DNA of 64,000 nt from Acephala macrosclerotiorum (lineage: Eukaryota > Ascomycota > Leotiomycetes > Helotiales > Mollisiaceae), in NCBI GenBank assembly GCA_014904845.1, contig MU119482.1, forward strand, positions 1 through 64,000, given 5' to 3'. Below are positions 46,973-60,156 of this stretch, piece by piece (position 1 is the stretch's first letter; every line of letters begins with the position of its first letter). Both the position numbers and the translations under genes were made by a program. The notes below the pieces were generated by a model. That model had not been told where the DNA came from, searched no databases, and saw nothing but the letters and a program-made list of their open reading frames with translations.

Positions 46973-49900
46973 ATCGGTGGCTCCAAAGGGCGATGGAAGG
47001 CATGAAGATCCAATCGGTACAGGAGACAGCGTGAGTCTTGAGTTGAGGAAGCTGGGAATCTTTCTGTCGTTGCGGGCGGGTCTTCTTAATGGATGGGATG
47101 TGGGATGGTGCAATCAAGTGGGGGTCATTCGAACTGATTATGCGCCGCCGTTCGTCGAACGAAACACCTGCTCGAACACTTCGACAGAGCGGGATCTTGC
47201 TAGTTCTCAGCTACAGTGCGTGTGTGTACGACCGAGGGAATGTCGAATTAGCAGCCTCACGATGAGAGGAGATTTTGGCTTGTCCATGATGGTGGGAAAG
47301 CGACTTGTTTAAGGAGATAACCTTGCAGTAACCTTGGGCTCTCGTGGTTGGAAAAAGCAACGCACCAAGCGGCGCGAGGGAACCCACTCCACCCTGCAGC
47401 CGGGCTGTTGATAAGAGTGCCAGGGATCAGAACTCACACTCGAGAGGGATCTCAGACACACAGAACGAAAGGGCCAGGGCACATTGCGAACAATAACAAC
47501 ACCAGGTACTGCATCACCGCCGCACGCATCACGAGATTGATGCGCACTGGATGCCGCAAGGCCGCGACAATCTCTCATTCTTGAGCGTTTCAATTGTCCA
47601 GGATACGGTCAAGTTACTGTGTTACACCAGGCCTTGGCCTGTGCTGTGCTTCTGTTATCTCATTCCTATCGCTCCATATGACCAGCTGGTCTATCGCAGA
47701 AATTGCAGGGACGAAAGATACAGACTAGATGCAGCTCGAGTGCCCCAAATAGTCCAGTCCGAAGTACGTGGTACGTACAGTACAGTCGTAGCCATCAGTC
47801 CCATATGCAAGGCATCCTCAACCGGAGAGGCCGCTGCGAAGTGCTTGTCACTTTGTAACAGGCACTCGCGAGCGTTATCGCTGTCATGCCTGGTCTGGGA
47901 CCCCCAAAAGAAATTCTCTCATCAAGCCAGCGACTTTTGAGATGGCAGCAAACTAAAGCTAGCCCCTTTCAAGTGCGGTTCGTCCCGGACTCAGTAGCAT
48001 CAAGACCAGGTCGAGATCTTGAATTGGGGCTGGCGACGCCTCTATTGGGCAAGTCGAAGGGCTTTCATATTACGCACAATACCGCAGCAAGAGATATCAA
48101 CGGCTTCATGGCTGATGACCGTCCTTCTCCTTCAAGCAGTAGAGCAGCCAGTCATGGAGATTGATGTCCGCCTCCGTATAAGGGGACTTCTGCCGAGTCA
48201 GATGCCCCATAGCCTGGAAACCCACACAACCAGCCCAGTGCGATGGCCTGATAATAAGAAGGATCTAGTGCAAGTTGCACGGCGTGCGATGGCTCTTCTA
48301 TGTGGTCTAGAACTCGAGTCGATATATCTATCATATCCACGCTATGCTCGACAATTTCAGTGTTAGGTGAAGTGCGGTGCGGTACTTACTCATGATGACA
48401 ATTCTTGGATTGCACATGGCTCCACCGCAGCACACAGTGCAGAACCGACGTCGTCCCAAAGTAATCGCCTCCTTGCAAGTCCTGATCGAGGAGTTTGCCA
48501 GCCTGCATCTTCGATGATCGGCCTTCTGCATTCCCAACGCAACGCAAAAAGCCAGAGAATTGCGCCATACTTATCTCTGAAGTCATAGCGCGGCATTGAG
48601 GTATGAAAATAGTCTTCTTGAGGCACCAGGTCTTGTTTCCATAAGCCATCTGGCGGCTTCATTAACCAACCAGGTCCCAACATGTGAAGGAGGTGAAGGG
48701 CGCCCGAAACGGCGAGGGTACACGGAGGATACGCGCATAGAAAGATAAGAGAAGCTCTGTTCTTCACTTACCGAAAGTCTGGCGCAAGAGGGATCATGCC
48801 TTGCGCAAGCAATCAAGAGCCCGCATTTGGAGCCTATGAGGAGCCCCTGCCTTGTCAAACTGTGCCAATCTCTTCTCGAATCGCGCAACGTGCGCATGGA
48901 TTTCGAAATCATCCGTCCCGGTATGCGTCCGCACCGCACCCGCAGAATGCCAGAAAGAAGATGATCCGGAAGCATCTGCGGCAGCCTCTAGGAGTATAGT
49001 ATTGACTCCGAGGGTGCAAAGAGTAAGACCGAGAAGCAGGCACTTTATCTATCCCGCGGGAGGACGTCCACCAACCTGGCCGTTGTTTCGAGGTACCTCA
49101 ATCGATTGTCATACTTAATGCGCCTCCCGCGTGGATGAACTTGGACTGTGTGGGACAATTGGACATCTGACATCTGACATTGCTTCGGAAGGAAGGCAGA
49201 ATTTTCCCGGATTGTAAAAGTCGAAAGTCACTGGGAAGAGAGAATTTGAGTTTGTACAGTTTCGATACATGAATCGGGAGTGCGATCAACGGTCAGCTCC
49301 AACGGGTCCTATCTTCAGCATCGGCACACCGAGAACGGGAGTGCTTCCCTGCGGTCAGCGCTTGTGAAGGGCTTGGGTTTGTCGTATTGTTCAAGCGTCT
49401 TCCTGGCGCAAATCATAAGATAATACACATGAAAAGTGGACATGTCAGTCACCAAATTGCTCGAGTTGGTCAATCTCTGGTGCTGGGCCTGAAAAGCGGC
49501 GAGGAGTATGTCCAGGGGTCGCACGCCCATCAAGCCCCCACGTTCATCACCACGTTTTGAAGAACCAGAAGCGATCGGACATGAGCCTTCCGCCTTCATT
49601 GAGCGATAAGGACCCTTGAACAACTCCAAATCCAAGAGCCTCACTTTATTTGCGACCTTACAGCACGTTGACACGTCAACCGTTGCACCGAATCTACCGA
49701 ACCTTCGCAAGAAAAGGCGTCCAATCATCGTACTTATAAACTGACCATAGCATTTCAGAAGATCCTGCCAAGAAATGCCCCCCTTGTTAGAGATCGGGGC
49801 GCGAGGTACTTACCGTACACGTTGAGCCGAAACGCTGAACTGGGAGACATCAACCGTTGTGGTGTCCAAACAGTTCAGCCAAAGGGCTTATCAGGACCTT

Positions 49901-51622
49901 CCAGCCCTGATCGAACATTCTTCTGACGTCTATACTGCTTGTTATCTATCCTCAAGCACGACGTGCACTGGGCAACATTCGCAATCCCATCGATCCAGTC
50001 TCTGATCAAGGTCGTATCGTCTATCAAAGGCAAACAACCCCCACAAACATCGACAACCGTGCTGAGTGAGCTTCCAGATTTGAGATTTTGCTGAGATATG
50101 AGAAATCGCAGATATCCAGTGCCGAGGGGGCTGAGGTGAGACCTTCTAGTTTAAGATATTCCTGCCAGGACGCAAGTAGCTGTTGTCTCACTTCTGGAAA
50201 AGCCAATTGAGTACCTCCGTAGCGAAAGGATACACCGTGGGAACAATTTTATCTGAATCAACAGCGGCTGCGGTATCGCAAGAGTTCATCAATAGCTTGT
50301 TTTGACTTCAGATAACCCGACTTCAACGCGTGGTAGTACTGTGTGGCGTGTTTGATGTTGGACGCTTTGTGGGTATTGTCAGATCATATTCAAATCGAGA
50401 CTCGGTAACGATACAGTACAGCGGAATTTGCAATGCAACAAAAAGAAGAGTCTTGTCGAATATACCTGATCATAATGTACTGTGCGAGTACTCGTATTGT
50501 TAGTCGAAGGAAAGGAAATTGTAGAGCATTTGGCGACAAAGCAACGAAATGGCAATGACTTGTGTGTGGTCTTGCTAGCAACTCCCGAACTGAGCTCTTG
50601 GTTCATGATACTAAGGTACTGATGCAAGATCAACTCTTACATGACCTTGTAGAGTATTCGATTCTCGTACCGATGAGAAAATGAGCATTCAATCAGTCAG
50701 CCGAATGTGCGCCAACGTTTTCCTGGAGCGTCCTTTCTGATGATCAAATAAAGCTCAATCGATACGAATATCACGGATCATGGAACCGAAGGAAATTTAT
50801 GCATACTGCAAAGAGTTTGAAGCCCAAGAAGTGAATAAGGCGACGACGTAGCGCAGATGGGGATAACGAGACGAAACAGTAGTGCACACAATTACGCAGG
50901 TCGTATATTTCTGCGCCTGCACAGCTAGCACTTGGGAAAAAACTCCACTCAAACGGGACTTGCATCAACAGCATCCATCCATCCCACAAGTTGAAGCCCA
51001 AACTGAACGGGAACCCCGTCCTTAGGATACGACAACTGAAGTAATTACCCCATGAAGTCCACTCGTCGTGGTATCGCAACACACGACCGCTTGGCCACTC
51101 AATGATCCATCATCTCTCCGCTTCTTCAACGCGAAAATGTCCGTCGCCCAACCAAAAAACAAAAGACCAGGAAAGCAACGCTTGAATGCAGACCTGCTTG
51201 CCTCACGGACTCTATCAACTTGATTGCTCGAGCTCGTTGAAGTATCAACCATCCACGAAGCTGCTCTACGATGATTCAGCAATAATCGAGGCCAGTGCCT
51301 TGATCTAGTTTGTGTGCCAATGTTGATGATTGGTGTCACCTGCAGGAAAGCTTGAGCAGTTGAGGCGGGGCAATGCTTCGGGCGCTTAGAGGAGCCGCGA
51401 CCTCAACTTTAAATCCTGTGAACATCTCGTACGATGGGTCCTTGATATTCCTTCTCATTGTCCTCATATGTCTTAGTCTTTCGTTATATATTTTTTGGGC
51501 GAGCTGCTTTGAAGGCTTTAGGAAGTGTTTTATGTCTTTGCGTTGGTGAGGCTGCAGGGCTTCCGGCGTAATTTGGAACTGGATGTCTACGATATACGGA
51601 AAAGTTCACAGCCTGGTTCATC
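46973..51622. other. 4.6-kb gene-poor region
   Basis: No gene that I can support. Two minus-strand frames have fairly protein-like composition but no known domain: 48390-48767 (125 codons, Trp-rich) and 49315-49728 (137 codons). Neither finds a convincing splice partner. No simple-sequence array or terminal repeat of an element was noticed. Confidence 0.45.
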
Positions 51623-52809
51623 ATGGGAGAGTTTCATGATGCTGTGACGAAGTTGCTAGGAGCTTTCTCGTGTGGGATATCGATGATTAAAGCGCAAAGG
51701 AGGAAAAAAGAACAATCTCTCCGTCCATCGAGCAAGAAGGCAGAGACACATCTCAGCAGGTCTCTGAAGAAGAATCGATTGGAAGTAGAGAATGCTTATG
51801 GGGAGGACCTGGTTCGATATGGTCCCAGCTTTGCTGATGGCGATGGTAAGTTTGATCTTCCACCCAATTCGGAGTCTGACGAGTGGGATTGTGCGCATCC
51901 AAAAATGAGAATCTTTCATGAACATTTCAAAGCAGGAATTACTAGTAGCTCGTCTTGCTAGCTTGATTTTCCTTGCGTACTGCTTTGAATTCCCTCTGCA
52001 CAGGTTGAGCTCTTGGAGATGCATTTGTCTTTTGCTGACGAATTTCCACAGCTGAAGCACAGTCATCACTTTCTAGGATTTTGTTTCGTCTGAATGCAGT
52101 TATCAAACGCTTCACTACAGGACAGCATACAACGACTGATTACCAGTCTCTCCTGAGTCTATCCAATGCATCCCGGATAGAAGCTATCCACACTTTCGAG
52201 CAGCTTTCACAGCGACTTTCGCTGTCTTCTCTCGCATTGGTGCCTTTAAGTCCCGGGCTGAAAGAGAAAAATCAACGGCATCACCAGCGACGAAAGAAGT
52301 CATCTTCATCGTCTGGCGTCAAGCACACTCGCTCTAAGAGCGCTCCAGAACTTTCAGTGACACCTCAAGGATGGGTACGCCCCAAAGCCGGCAGGAAACA
52401 ATCTTCGGACTCGACCAAATCATCCAAAGGCTCTGGAACATCATCTCCTAAGCAGATAGCTGCCAAAGCCCTCGCAACTCAGCCCCCAGCTTCGTCCTCA
52501 AGGCGTTCTCCGGCACCGCGGCAGATTGCCAGCGTCCCACACAACGACGAGAACTCTCAAGGAACTCCTCCGCCACAATACACCACATTCCCAGTCGAGC
52601 CGCTCCGTACTCGTAAAACACAAGACAGGAAATCCTTCATGTCGTTCGCGTCCGATAGTACGAAGATTGGAGAGATTCCAGAGCATAAGTGGGCTCGGAA
52701 TGCAGCTATGCACGAGGGGAACTATCCGATGACTACTTACTATCCTGTGAAGCCCTACCAGGAGCCGGAGAAACAGAGATCGAGATTGATGAAGCTGTTC
52801 AGAAGATAG
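51623..52809 (+). CDS. Basic, Ser-rich fungal protein of unknown function
   Basis: Not recognised by name. Exons 51623-51845 and 52052-52809 give 981 nt, 326 aa, joined GDAEAQSSLSR. The intron of 206 nt has a GTAAGT donor, a GCTGACG branch and a CACAG acceptor. The N-terminal half is amphipathic: KLLGAFSCGISMIKAQRRKK, then after the junction SLSNASRIEAIHTFEQLSQR with regular Leu spacing. I recall this helical pattern in fungus-specific proteins of unknown function. Residues about 170-270 are Ser/Lys/Pro-rich and disordered. The tail carries two short conserved-looking segments (EIPEHKWARNA, MTTYYPVKPY) and ends in a basic MKLFRR. No signal peptide or membrane span. An unrecognised small exon inside the long intron cannot be excluded. 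Confidence 0.75.
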
Positions 52810-53568
52810 AGATAATCTCGCTACGAAGGCGTTTGGGAATTTGAAGTTTCTTGCTTAGGCTTGATTTATGTTAAGATGATGATAGTTTAGCAGGGAGCTG
52901 GTTGTTTGGATTTGTGACGGTGTATACAAACTGTCTGGAAAGGTTGTTTGAAGATATCTTATAAGGATAGTTGAATTGTTTCATGAAATTGTATCTGATA
53001 CCATCCCGTCATCTCCCCAGCAGTCTCCATATGATTTTCTTGTCCACTGGGCATTTGGAGGAAATTTGTTGCAACCCTCCGAGGTTTTTACGCAATCCTT
53101 CAAGCCCAGACTAAAGACCGACATTTGAAAGCCTCGTTTGCGCATGATCACTTTCGAATTTGGATGGACATTGCAGCACAATAGCCAACGACAACGTTGT
53201 ACTGGTTACTCGGATATTCGTTTCATTTTCCAAGTCAACATTTTCTACTCGATCTTGGCATACCTGTCAACTGTACTCAAGCCATCAGCTTCAAGTCGTT
53301 TAAATGACTTCAGCGTCACTTGGCCCAACCATTCCCCTACACAAGCGTAACGACACAAGCGTAACGCCCACGTTCCTACCTACATTTTTAGCACAAACAC
53401 TCTCCTCTTTGTATTTTCAACAATCAAGAACTGCTTCTCACTTTGCATGCTTTCGCATTCGTCTAGGCGATAGATACTCTCCAGCCTACTACCTCATCCT
53501 CGAAGTCCCCTACTCGGCTCAGAGACAAACATCGATCACTACAGGTCTCGATCCGTAAATCAGCAAGA
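52810..53568. other. Intergenic region
   Basis: About 760 bp: 3' region of the preceding gene and upstream region of the decayed gene. A tandem ACACAAGCGTAACG pair occurs near 53339-53364. No gene supported. Confidence 0.45.
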
Positions 53569-55399
53569 TGTTCGAGATACAATCTAACCTGTTAAAAGCA
53601 GGCCTGTCGAAGCTGAAGAGATGTAAGTAAACATGGTTCATCTTCGCATTGGAGTTATGCTAATAAAGCCGAAGTACCCCAGGCCGTGCATCGGTCGGCA
53701 TTGGATCAACTCCGATGTCTGGATTTGGGCATACTGGCTAGCGGCTGAGATTTGCGAGGGTAATTTCGAGTACGGAGAGATCAAATTTTCGGCCATTCCC
53801 GCACTCGAGAATAATGTCGACAGAGTGAAAGATGCTGACGCGGTTCTTAAGCGCGCTGTATTGGACCCAAAAGTGAAGGCAAAGATTGATCCAACCAATG
53901 CCTAAATCAGGACTACGATGTCGACGAGTTCAAATTCGCTCTCCTCAGAATCTACGAAGTTTCTGGGGATAATCGTTTTCCATCTCAGAGGTCACAGAAG
54001 AAACCGAAGATGGATGAGCTACCCATTATCGGATCCAGCAACACCGGAGCGAGAAGCGCGGAGACCGGGAATGTAAGATTACCAGACGATGTGATCGATC
54101 TAGCCGCAGCATCAAGAGGACTCGAATCGGTTCGAGTCGCTTCATTGTCGACAAAGAACGCAAAGAACAACCCCAGTCACGCAGAGTGACGCTGTAGCGA
54201 GCAGCGTTGTGGATGCCACTATGCATCCTCTGAAGGCGAGACGTCTTTCGCCCAATATTAACGGATCTCTTGCACCCGAGAAGCTCTACGTCAGCCCAAT
54301 GCAAGAGCTAACGAAGGAAAGCAATAGCCAGTAGGGACCGAGCAGCAATCACAGTCTCATCAGAATCAACAAGCTACCAACGAGATCCGAGAAGCCAGTT
54401 GAGTCACTCGACAACGCCACAAAGGATGATAAGATCGAGAAGCAGCTGGCGTTCTGGAGGAGCGGAAAGTTGAAGCTATTTTCCTCCACCAACGACAAAA
54501 ACGTCGACCTGATCCAGCACGCCATCAAGATCAAAATGGGGGGCGGACGTCTCGAAAGCCATCATCTTCAAAGTTGGCGAGGTAAGAAGAGCTGGGCATG
54601 TGGACTATGATCCTGTTCTTGGTTCCTACACAGATGTCCGGGAGGAGCGACTCGAGCGATGAGCGAGGCGCATCCCCAGAAAGGCTAAGGCATACGAAAC
54701 TGATGAAGTGGCTACTGATGATCTCAAAAATGTTAAAGCAAGCGAGAGACGGGCACGCGAAAGATGGGCAGAACACCTCCAAGGCAAAAGTACTTTTCCA
54801 ACAGGCACGAGCTTGATGTCGGCGTCCAAGAATGAGAATTCTGAACAGCACTTGGAACGTGCATCGAACATAGTATATAGCAGCGACGACGATGCTGTGT
54901 ATTCAGTAGTAGATGGGGAGTACGGGACATCGTGCTCGGACATGACTTTGAACCATTCAACCTAGAGTTTAGGACGACAGTCAAAGGCGGTAAAAACTAT
55001 AAGGATTGGCTTCCACACCAATAGAAGGTCGACAAGCTCTTGCACAATGATTGGAAGACCAAAAAAGGCCATTCCTTCGTATGCAATTTTATTTTAAGAG
55101 ATAAGGAGAGGACAAAGCGAACCGCAACCGAAAGCATAGAGAGTAGTATGGAAAGGAATTATCTCTCATTCAGGTCCGAGCGAGGCCGTTTCGGGGTGGG
55201 TTTATTTGATGGTGGAGGCAAAAGTACTTTCCGGCTGGATCGTACCCGGGTTGTCCTATGCTCCAGAAGCGGTGGCTTCGCGTACATGTATCGTGCCCTC
55301 CGCAATAAATTAATCGATTTCTCGCAGACTTCTTTGCGGACGCTCTCGAGCCTGGCTTGCTTTCTGGCGTTAGTCGCACCTATGAGCTTCGAAGGCTAG
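53569..55399 (+). pseudogene. Decayed protein-coding gene, identity unknown
   Basis: A plausible start (ATG 53569, MFEIQSNLLKAGLSKLKR, then a GTAAGT donor at 53624) is followed by stretches of protein-like sequence on the plus strand that keep changing frame and meet stop codons. Examples: NFEYGEIKFSAIPALENNVD then a stop at 53903-53905; in another frame DYDVDEFKFALLRIYEVSGD; AHP/KLKLFSSTNDKNVDL near 54470-54510; DVREERLER then TGA near 54660; GGKNYKDWLPHQ then TAG near 55023; then KVDKLLHNDWKTKKGHSF. The segments are charged and colinear, as in one ancient protein, and introns with usable splice sites do not remove most interruptions. I did not recognise the family. Poor assembly is an alternative. 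Confidence 0.6.
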
Positions 55400-56362
55400 C
55401 GAGTGGCAAGAAGAAGCAGTATTTTCAAAGTCCCTGTCTTAACTGAACAAGGAAGGAGGTCGGGCTGGGACTGCCTCTAGCTTGCTATCGTAAGTGTGAC
55501 CGACGCAATCATTCCTCCTAGAAAATCGGTCGAGAGTGTCCAGGCAAGGTTAGGACATTGAGAGCATCGAGAAAAACAGGACCTTATAAATTCGCTGAGC
55601 AAACAATTTAAATCCTCGTGTTGTGTTTACAGTTGCGGGAGGACTTCCTTCCACATTCGCGAGGACATTTTCAGCTTATATCTATGCAGTACGAATAATG
55701 GGGCTTCCAACTTCTGCATGCTGTAGATCGTCGAATGCGATCGGGGAGCTGCGTCGTTGCTTGCATGGAGTTTTTGGCAATGATGAAGAAGTAAGCATCC
55801 TGTTTAGAGAAGTTCTACCGTGCACGGACTCTCGAGCGTCATTTTTGAGAGATCTGAAACTCATCCAATCACAACCTCGCGGGCCGTTGCACGCAATCTG
55901 TCTCAACCTTCAGACTTAACTTCTTTTCAACGTCGTGTAATGAATATTCTAACGTAACTATTCAGATTGACGATACTCTTGCTAATATCTATTTACGCGC
56001 TCGGGAAAGCCCCGCAGATAAACCTAGATGACATGACGATGGCCTAGTCTTATCGCCCACATCTCACTGGCGCGCAAGCTATACGACCTGCCATTTCGAG
56101 CTTCGCCTACCGGGAAATCCGCAAAGTTCAACCCTTCATCATGAAAACCAGGTCAATATCAGCAGGAACTTCGCTGAGCTACAGTATGCATACCAGGCAA
56201 GGTGCCTGTTGATCATCCTTTCCTGGTGCCTGTTCTCTGGGAGTTGAGAGCTTGGTCGGGGAGCTTGATGATGGTAGTACCCACTTAAGCTCTGAAACAT
56301 AAACAGGTAGGTACCCGTCATTACTTTTGCTCTGCCTTCCTCGCGCGTCTCTCGTTGCGACC
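55400..56362. other. Region between decayed gene and S10 carboxypeptidase
   Basis: A 98-codon frame at 55623-55919 (+) has no recognisable feature and could belong to the decayed locus. The last 200 bp are the upstream region of the carboxypeptidase gene. Confidence 0.4.
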
Positions 56363-58337
56363 ATGTTCTCCTCGTCGAGTTTGTTCCTGTTGTCTGTGGC
56401 ATCAACTGTGGTTGCGCAATTCGTTCCACCGCCAATAGACCTCATAAATGCTACTGGGTATATGGGCATTCCTGTCAGATACAAGGAAGTTCCTACTGGT
56501 ATCTGCGAGCTCGATCCCAATGTCAAAAGCTATTCTGGATATGTTGATGTGGCAGAGAACGAGCATATCTTCTTCTGGTTCTTCGAGGCTCGAGATGTGG
56601 ACCCTACAGAAGCTCCTCTCACCGTCTGGATCAATGGCGGTCCAGGATCGTCTTCCATGATTGGCCTTTTCCAGGAACTTGGACCTTGTGGAGTGGACTA
56701 TGATGGAAATGTTTATTCGAATCCATATTCGTGGTCGAATGTTTCAAACATGATCTTCGTTGATCAGCCAACCCAGGTATTTTTCAATCCTAGCGGAAGA
56801 ACGAACAATTGATTGACGGTCCCTCAGGTCGGGTTCTCATATTCAATTCCAGTCAATGCTTATGTTGATGCAAACTCAGGAACTATCGTTACTCTTCCAG
56901 ATGCTACCTGCCCTGATTATGCCATCGATACGGCAGCTGCGGTACTTATAGCTACCCAAACTTGACCCTGACCGCAAACACAACGAGCGATGCCGCTCCC
57001 AATTTCTACAGGACCTTACAAGGGTTTATGGGTGCTTTCAAACAATATTCCCGACGCGGCTTTCACTTTGCAACTGAAAGTTATGGAGGACATTACGGCC
57101 CAATCTTCAACGAGTACATTGAGGAGCAGAATGCGAAGAACATTTCTGGCGCGCACAAGATCTCTTTGGAAACTGTTATGATTGGAAATGGCTGGTACGA
57201 TCCTTTGATCCAATACCAGGCCTATTATAACTTCACGTGAGTTCTTTCCGAGTCCTCTATTGTCTCAAAATTAGTTCCACTTTTGAACAAGAGTTTGAAC
57301 AAGAGGTGCCAAAAACTGACTTCTTCAATCAGTGTCTTCCCTGGGAATACTTATGATTACGACCCATTCAATGCTAGCGTTAAGGCTCAAATGTACAATA
57401 ACCTGTATGGAGCTGGAAATTGCGTTGACCAGATCAATGACTGTGCTGCGAGAGGTATCGATGAGATTTGTGCGGCAGCTGTAAGATACCACCTTTTTGA
57501 AGAGTTCCGGAGCTGACTCTTTTAAAGGACGCATTCTGTGCGAATCTTGTGGAAAACATCTACGATATCTACCTTGACCGAGATGAGTACGATATCCGAG
57601 AGCTGAACGATGATCCATTCCCATACGGCTTCTTCGTGGACTATCTCAACTCGCCTGAAGTTCAAGCAGCGGTTGGTGCGTATCAGAACTATTCCGAATC
57701 TTCAAACGCCGTCTACACTGCCTTCACTGCAACTGGAGACGACAACAGAGAATTCGGAACTGTTGAAGCAGTCAGAGAATTGGTCAGCCAAGGTATCACT
57801 GTTATGCTTTACGCGGGTGATGCGGATTACAAGTAAGACAGAATATCTCACCCTTTTTGGGGCTTTCTCTGACTCTCTCACAGTTGCAACTGGCTAGGTG
57901 GTCAAGTAGTAGCCCACGAAATCGAAGCTCCAGGGTTCGAATGCGCAGGCTACGTGAACCTCACCACATCCGACGACGTAGTCCACGGCCAAGTAAAACA
58001 AGCCGGGAAATTCTCCTTCGTCCGCATCTACGAATCCGGACACGAAGTTCCATTCTACCAACCTGTTGCAGCACTTGAGATCTTCGAGCGAGCTATTAAT
58101 GGCAAAGATATTGCGACTGGAAAGGTCAAGCCAGGTGCTGGGTATTTGACCGAGGGCACGGTGGAGAGTACGTACAGAGAGGGTAATGGGACGATTCAGT
58201 TTGAGGTTTTGCCGCCGAATGCGACGTATAATTATACGTTGAATGGACCGAATCCTACGAAGAGGGATTTAACGAGTTTGTCGTCGGCGAAGAGGGGATC
58301 TAGTTTGTTGAGACTTGGGAAGAAGTTTAAGCCTTGA
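56363..58337 (+). pseudogene. Secreted S10 serine carboxypeptidase with one frameshift
   Basis: Exons 56363-56776, 56828-57236, 57333-57480, 57528-57832, 57884-58337. They total 1,730 nt, one base short of a multiple of three. Signal peptide about 1-18 ([20 protein letters not shown]). Landmarks: [46 protein letters not shown], catalytic Ser in ATESYGGHYG, Asp in YAGDADYNCNWLGG, His in ESGHEVPFYQP. In exon 2 the frame runs through CPDYAIDTAA to 56937 and then must change to read CGTYSYPNLTLTANTT. Uncorrected, it ends at a TGA near 56964, before the catalytic Ser. All other exons, splice sites and catalytic residues are intact, so this is either a very young lesion or a base missing from the assembly. 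Long Asn-rich glycosylation sites fit an extracellular enzyme. Confidence 0.8.
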
Positions 58338-58898
58338 CTTATGGGAGCAAGATAGAAGGAAGGTGATTTATGGTTTATGATAGATATCATAGCTCTTCGA
58401 CGGGCGTGGGAGTAATGCCAAAGATAATGATTTAGAGAAGCTTACTTGCTCTCTAAATATTAAGGCTTTTGGCCAAGATTTTTTCTGGGGTACGAAAGGG
58501 CTCAAGCTGAAACTATCCAAAAGAAAAAGGGCATCATGCTTGAATTGAACAAGACAAACTTGATCGAAAAGTCCTTCTGGAAAGATAGGGGTCTCGCTTC
58601 TCGCTAATGCTTCAAGCATGGCGGGCTGCATTTGCGCCTTTTCAAGGAAATCCCAAATCAATTAATTCACGACGATACCAATTTCAGCCTTTGATCTGAC
58701 CAAATCAAGGCTTCTCGAAACTGGTCTTTATACACTCAAACTCCTTCATAATTGAAAGCAAATTGATCGAACGGCGCTAGGACTTGGAATTGCTTGTCAA
58801 AGTGATCAAGATCACGTGCTAACGAGTAACGCTATCAACGAATACAACGCGCCTCCAACATCGCATCAACAACCAATATACCTCCACATTCCCTCCCT
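58338..58898. other. Intergenic region
   Basis: About 560 bp between the carboxypeptidase and cyclin H genes. Nothing notable seen. Confidence 0.5.
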
Positions 58899-60156
58899 AT
58901 GGCTCCAGAAAATGCCCTCTCCCTAAACACCACCAACACCATATCCGAAGACGAACGCTACCGCACCTCCACTCAATACCGTCTCTGGTCCTACACACCT
59001 CAATCCCTCCTCGCCCTCCGCACAACCACGAACCAAATTGCCGCAGACCGTGTCCGCGAAGCCGTTCGACGCATACGAGAAGCGCGGAATATCTCCTCGG
59101 CTGATGCCAGTGAAGCTGAGAATGGACGGGCGAAGAGTGTGAGTGTGGCGCCGGAGGGGGAGGTGGATTGTTTGACTGTGGAGGAGGAGTTGAAGCTTGT
59201 GGAGTTTTATTGTAGGCAGACTATTCAGTTGGGGGATCATTTGAAGGTTCCTACTGATGTTAAGGTGCGTTCTTTACCTCTTCTCCAGCTATTTCAAGCC
59301 CCTAAGGGACATATGAAAGAAAGGGTCGAGATCAGAGACTGATGAGAAACAGGCAACGGCAGTCCAATACATCAAACGCTTCTACATCACCAACTCCCTA
59401 ATGACCTATCACCCCACTGACATCCTCAAAACTGCACTCTTCTTCGCCACTAAAACCGAAAACCACTACTTCCGCCTCACAAAATTCGCAGACGCGATTG
59501 GAAACACGAAGGCGGAGGATGTGCTTGCTTCCGAGTTTCTCCTCACCCAAGGACTACGATTCACATTTGATGTACGACATCCATTTCGGGCATTAGAAGG
59601 ATCGATTATGGAACTACAAGCTCTTTCTAAGGGTGTTATTCCTGCATTACCTAGTGGAGGGGTAGGGGGCGATAGGCCGAGGGATATGGAGAGGAGGGTT
59701 AAGAGTGCGCATGGGACAGCGAGGGAATATTTGAAAACTAGTGCTGCCTTGACGGATGTTTATTTTCATTTTACGCCGAGTCAGATCATGATGGCTGCGT
59801 TGATGATTGCGGATAAGGAATTGGTGGAGTGGTACATTAGGTCTAAGTTCCCTACTGAGCAAGGGGAGATGAAGAACAAGGTACTGGGAGTGTTGGAGAA
59901 GTGCGCAGAGATGTTGAAGATGGTGGCGCCGAATTCTGAGCCCACTCCGGCGCAGAAGAAGCAGTTGTCGGCGTTGTCGAAGAAGTTGAAGAAGTGTAGG
60001 AATCCGGAGAAGATGGATTTGGTCGCTCTGCAGAAAGCGAAGAGAGAGGGGGATGGAGAGGATGAGAAGATTGTGAAGAAGAGGAAGTTAGAGAGGGAGA
60101 CGTCTTCGAAGGAGGCTGATGATTTGTTTGGGCCGGCGATCAAGAAGGAACAATAG
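58899..60156 (+). CDS. ccl1: Cyclin H (Ccl1-like), TFIIH kinase subunit
   Basis: Cyclin H pairs with the Kin28/CDK7 kinase in TFIIH, which phosphorylates the RNA polymerase II C-terminal domain. Exons 58899-59264 and 59353-60156 give 1,170 nt, 389 aa. The N-terminal segment SEDERYRTSTQYRLWSYTPQ is the cyclin-H-specific leader helix. First cyclin fold: VEEELKLVEFYCRQTIQLGD joined to ATAVQYIKRFYITNSLMTYH, then PTDILKTALFFATKTENHYF. EFLLTQGLRFTFDVRHPFRA follows, and the second fold includes LTDVYFHFTPSQIMMAALMI. The C terminus is Lys/Glu-rich and nuclear-looking. The exon 2 start is fixed by the K-A-T-A-V join. Confidence 0.93.
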
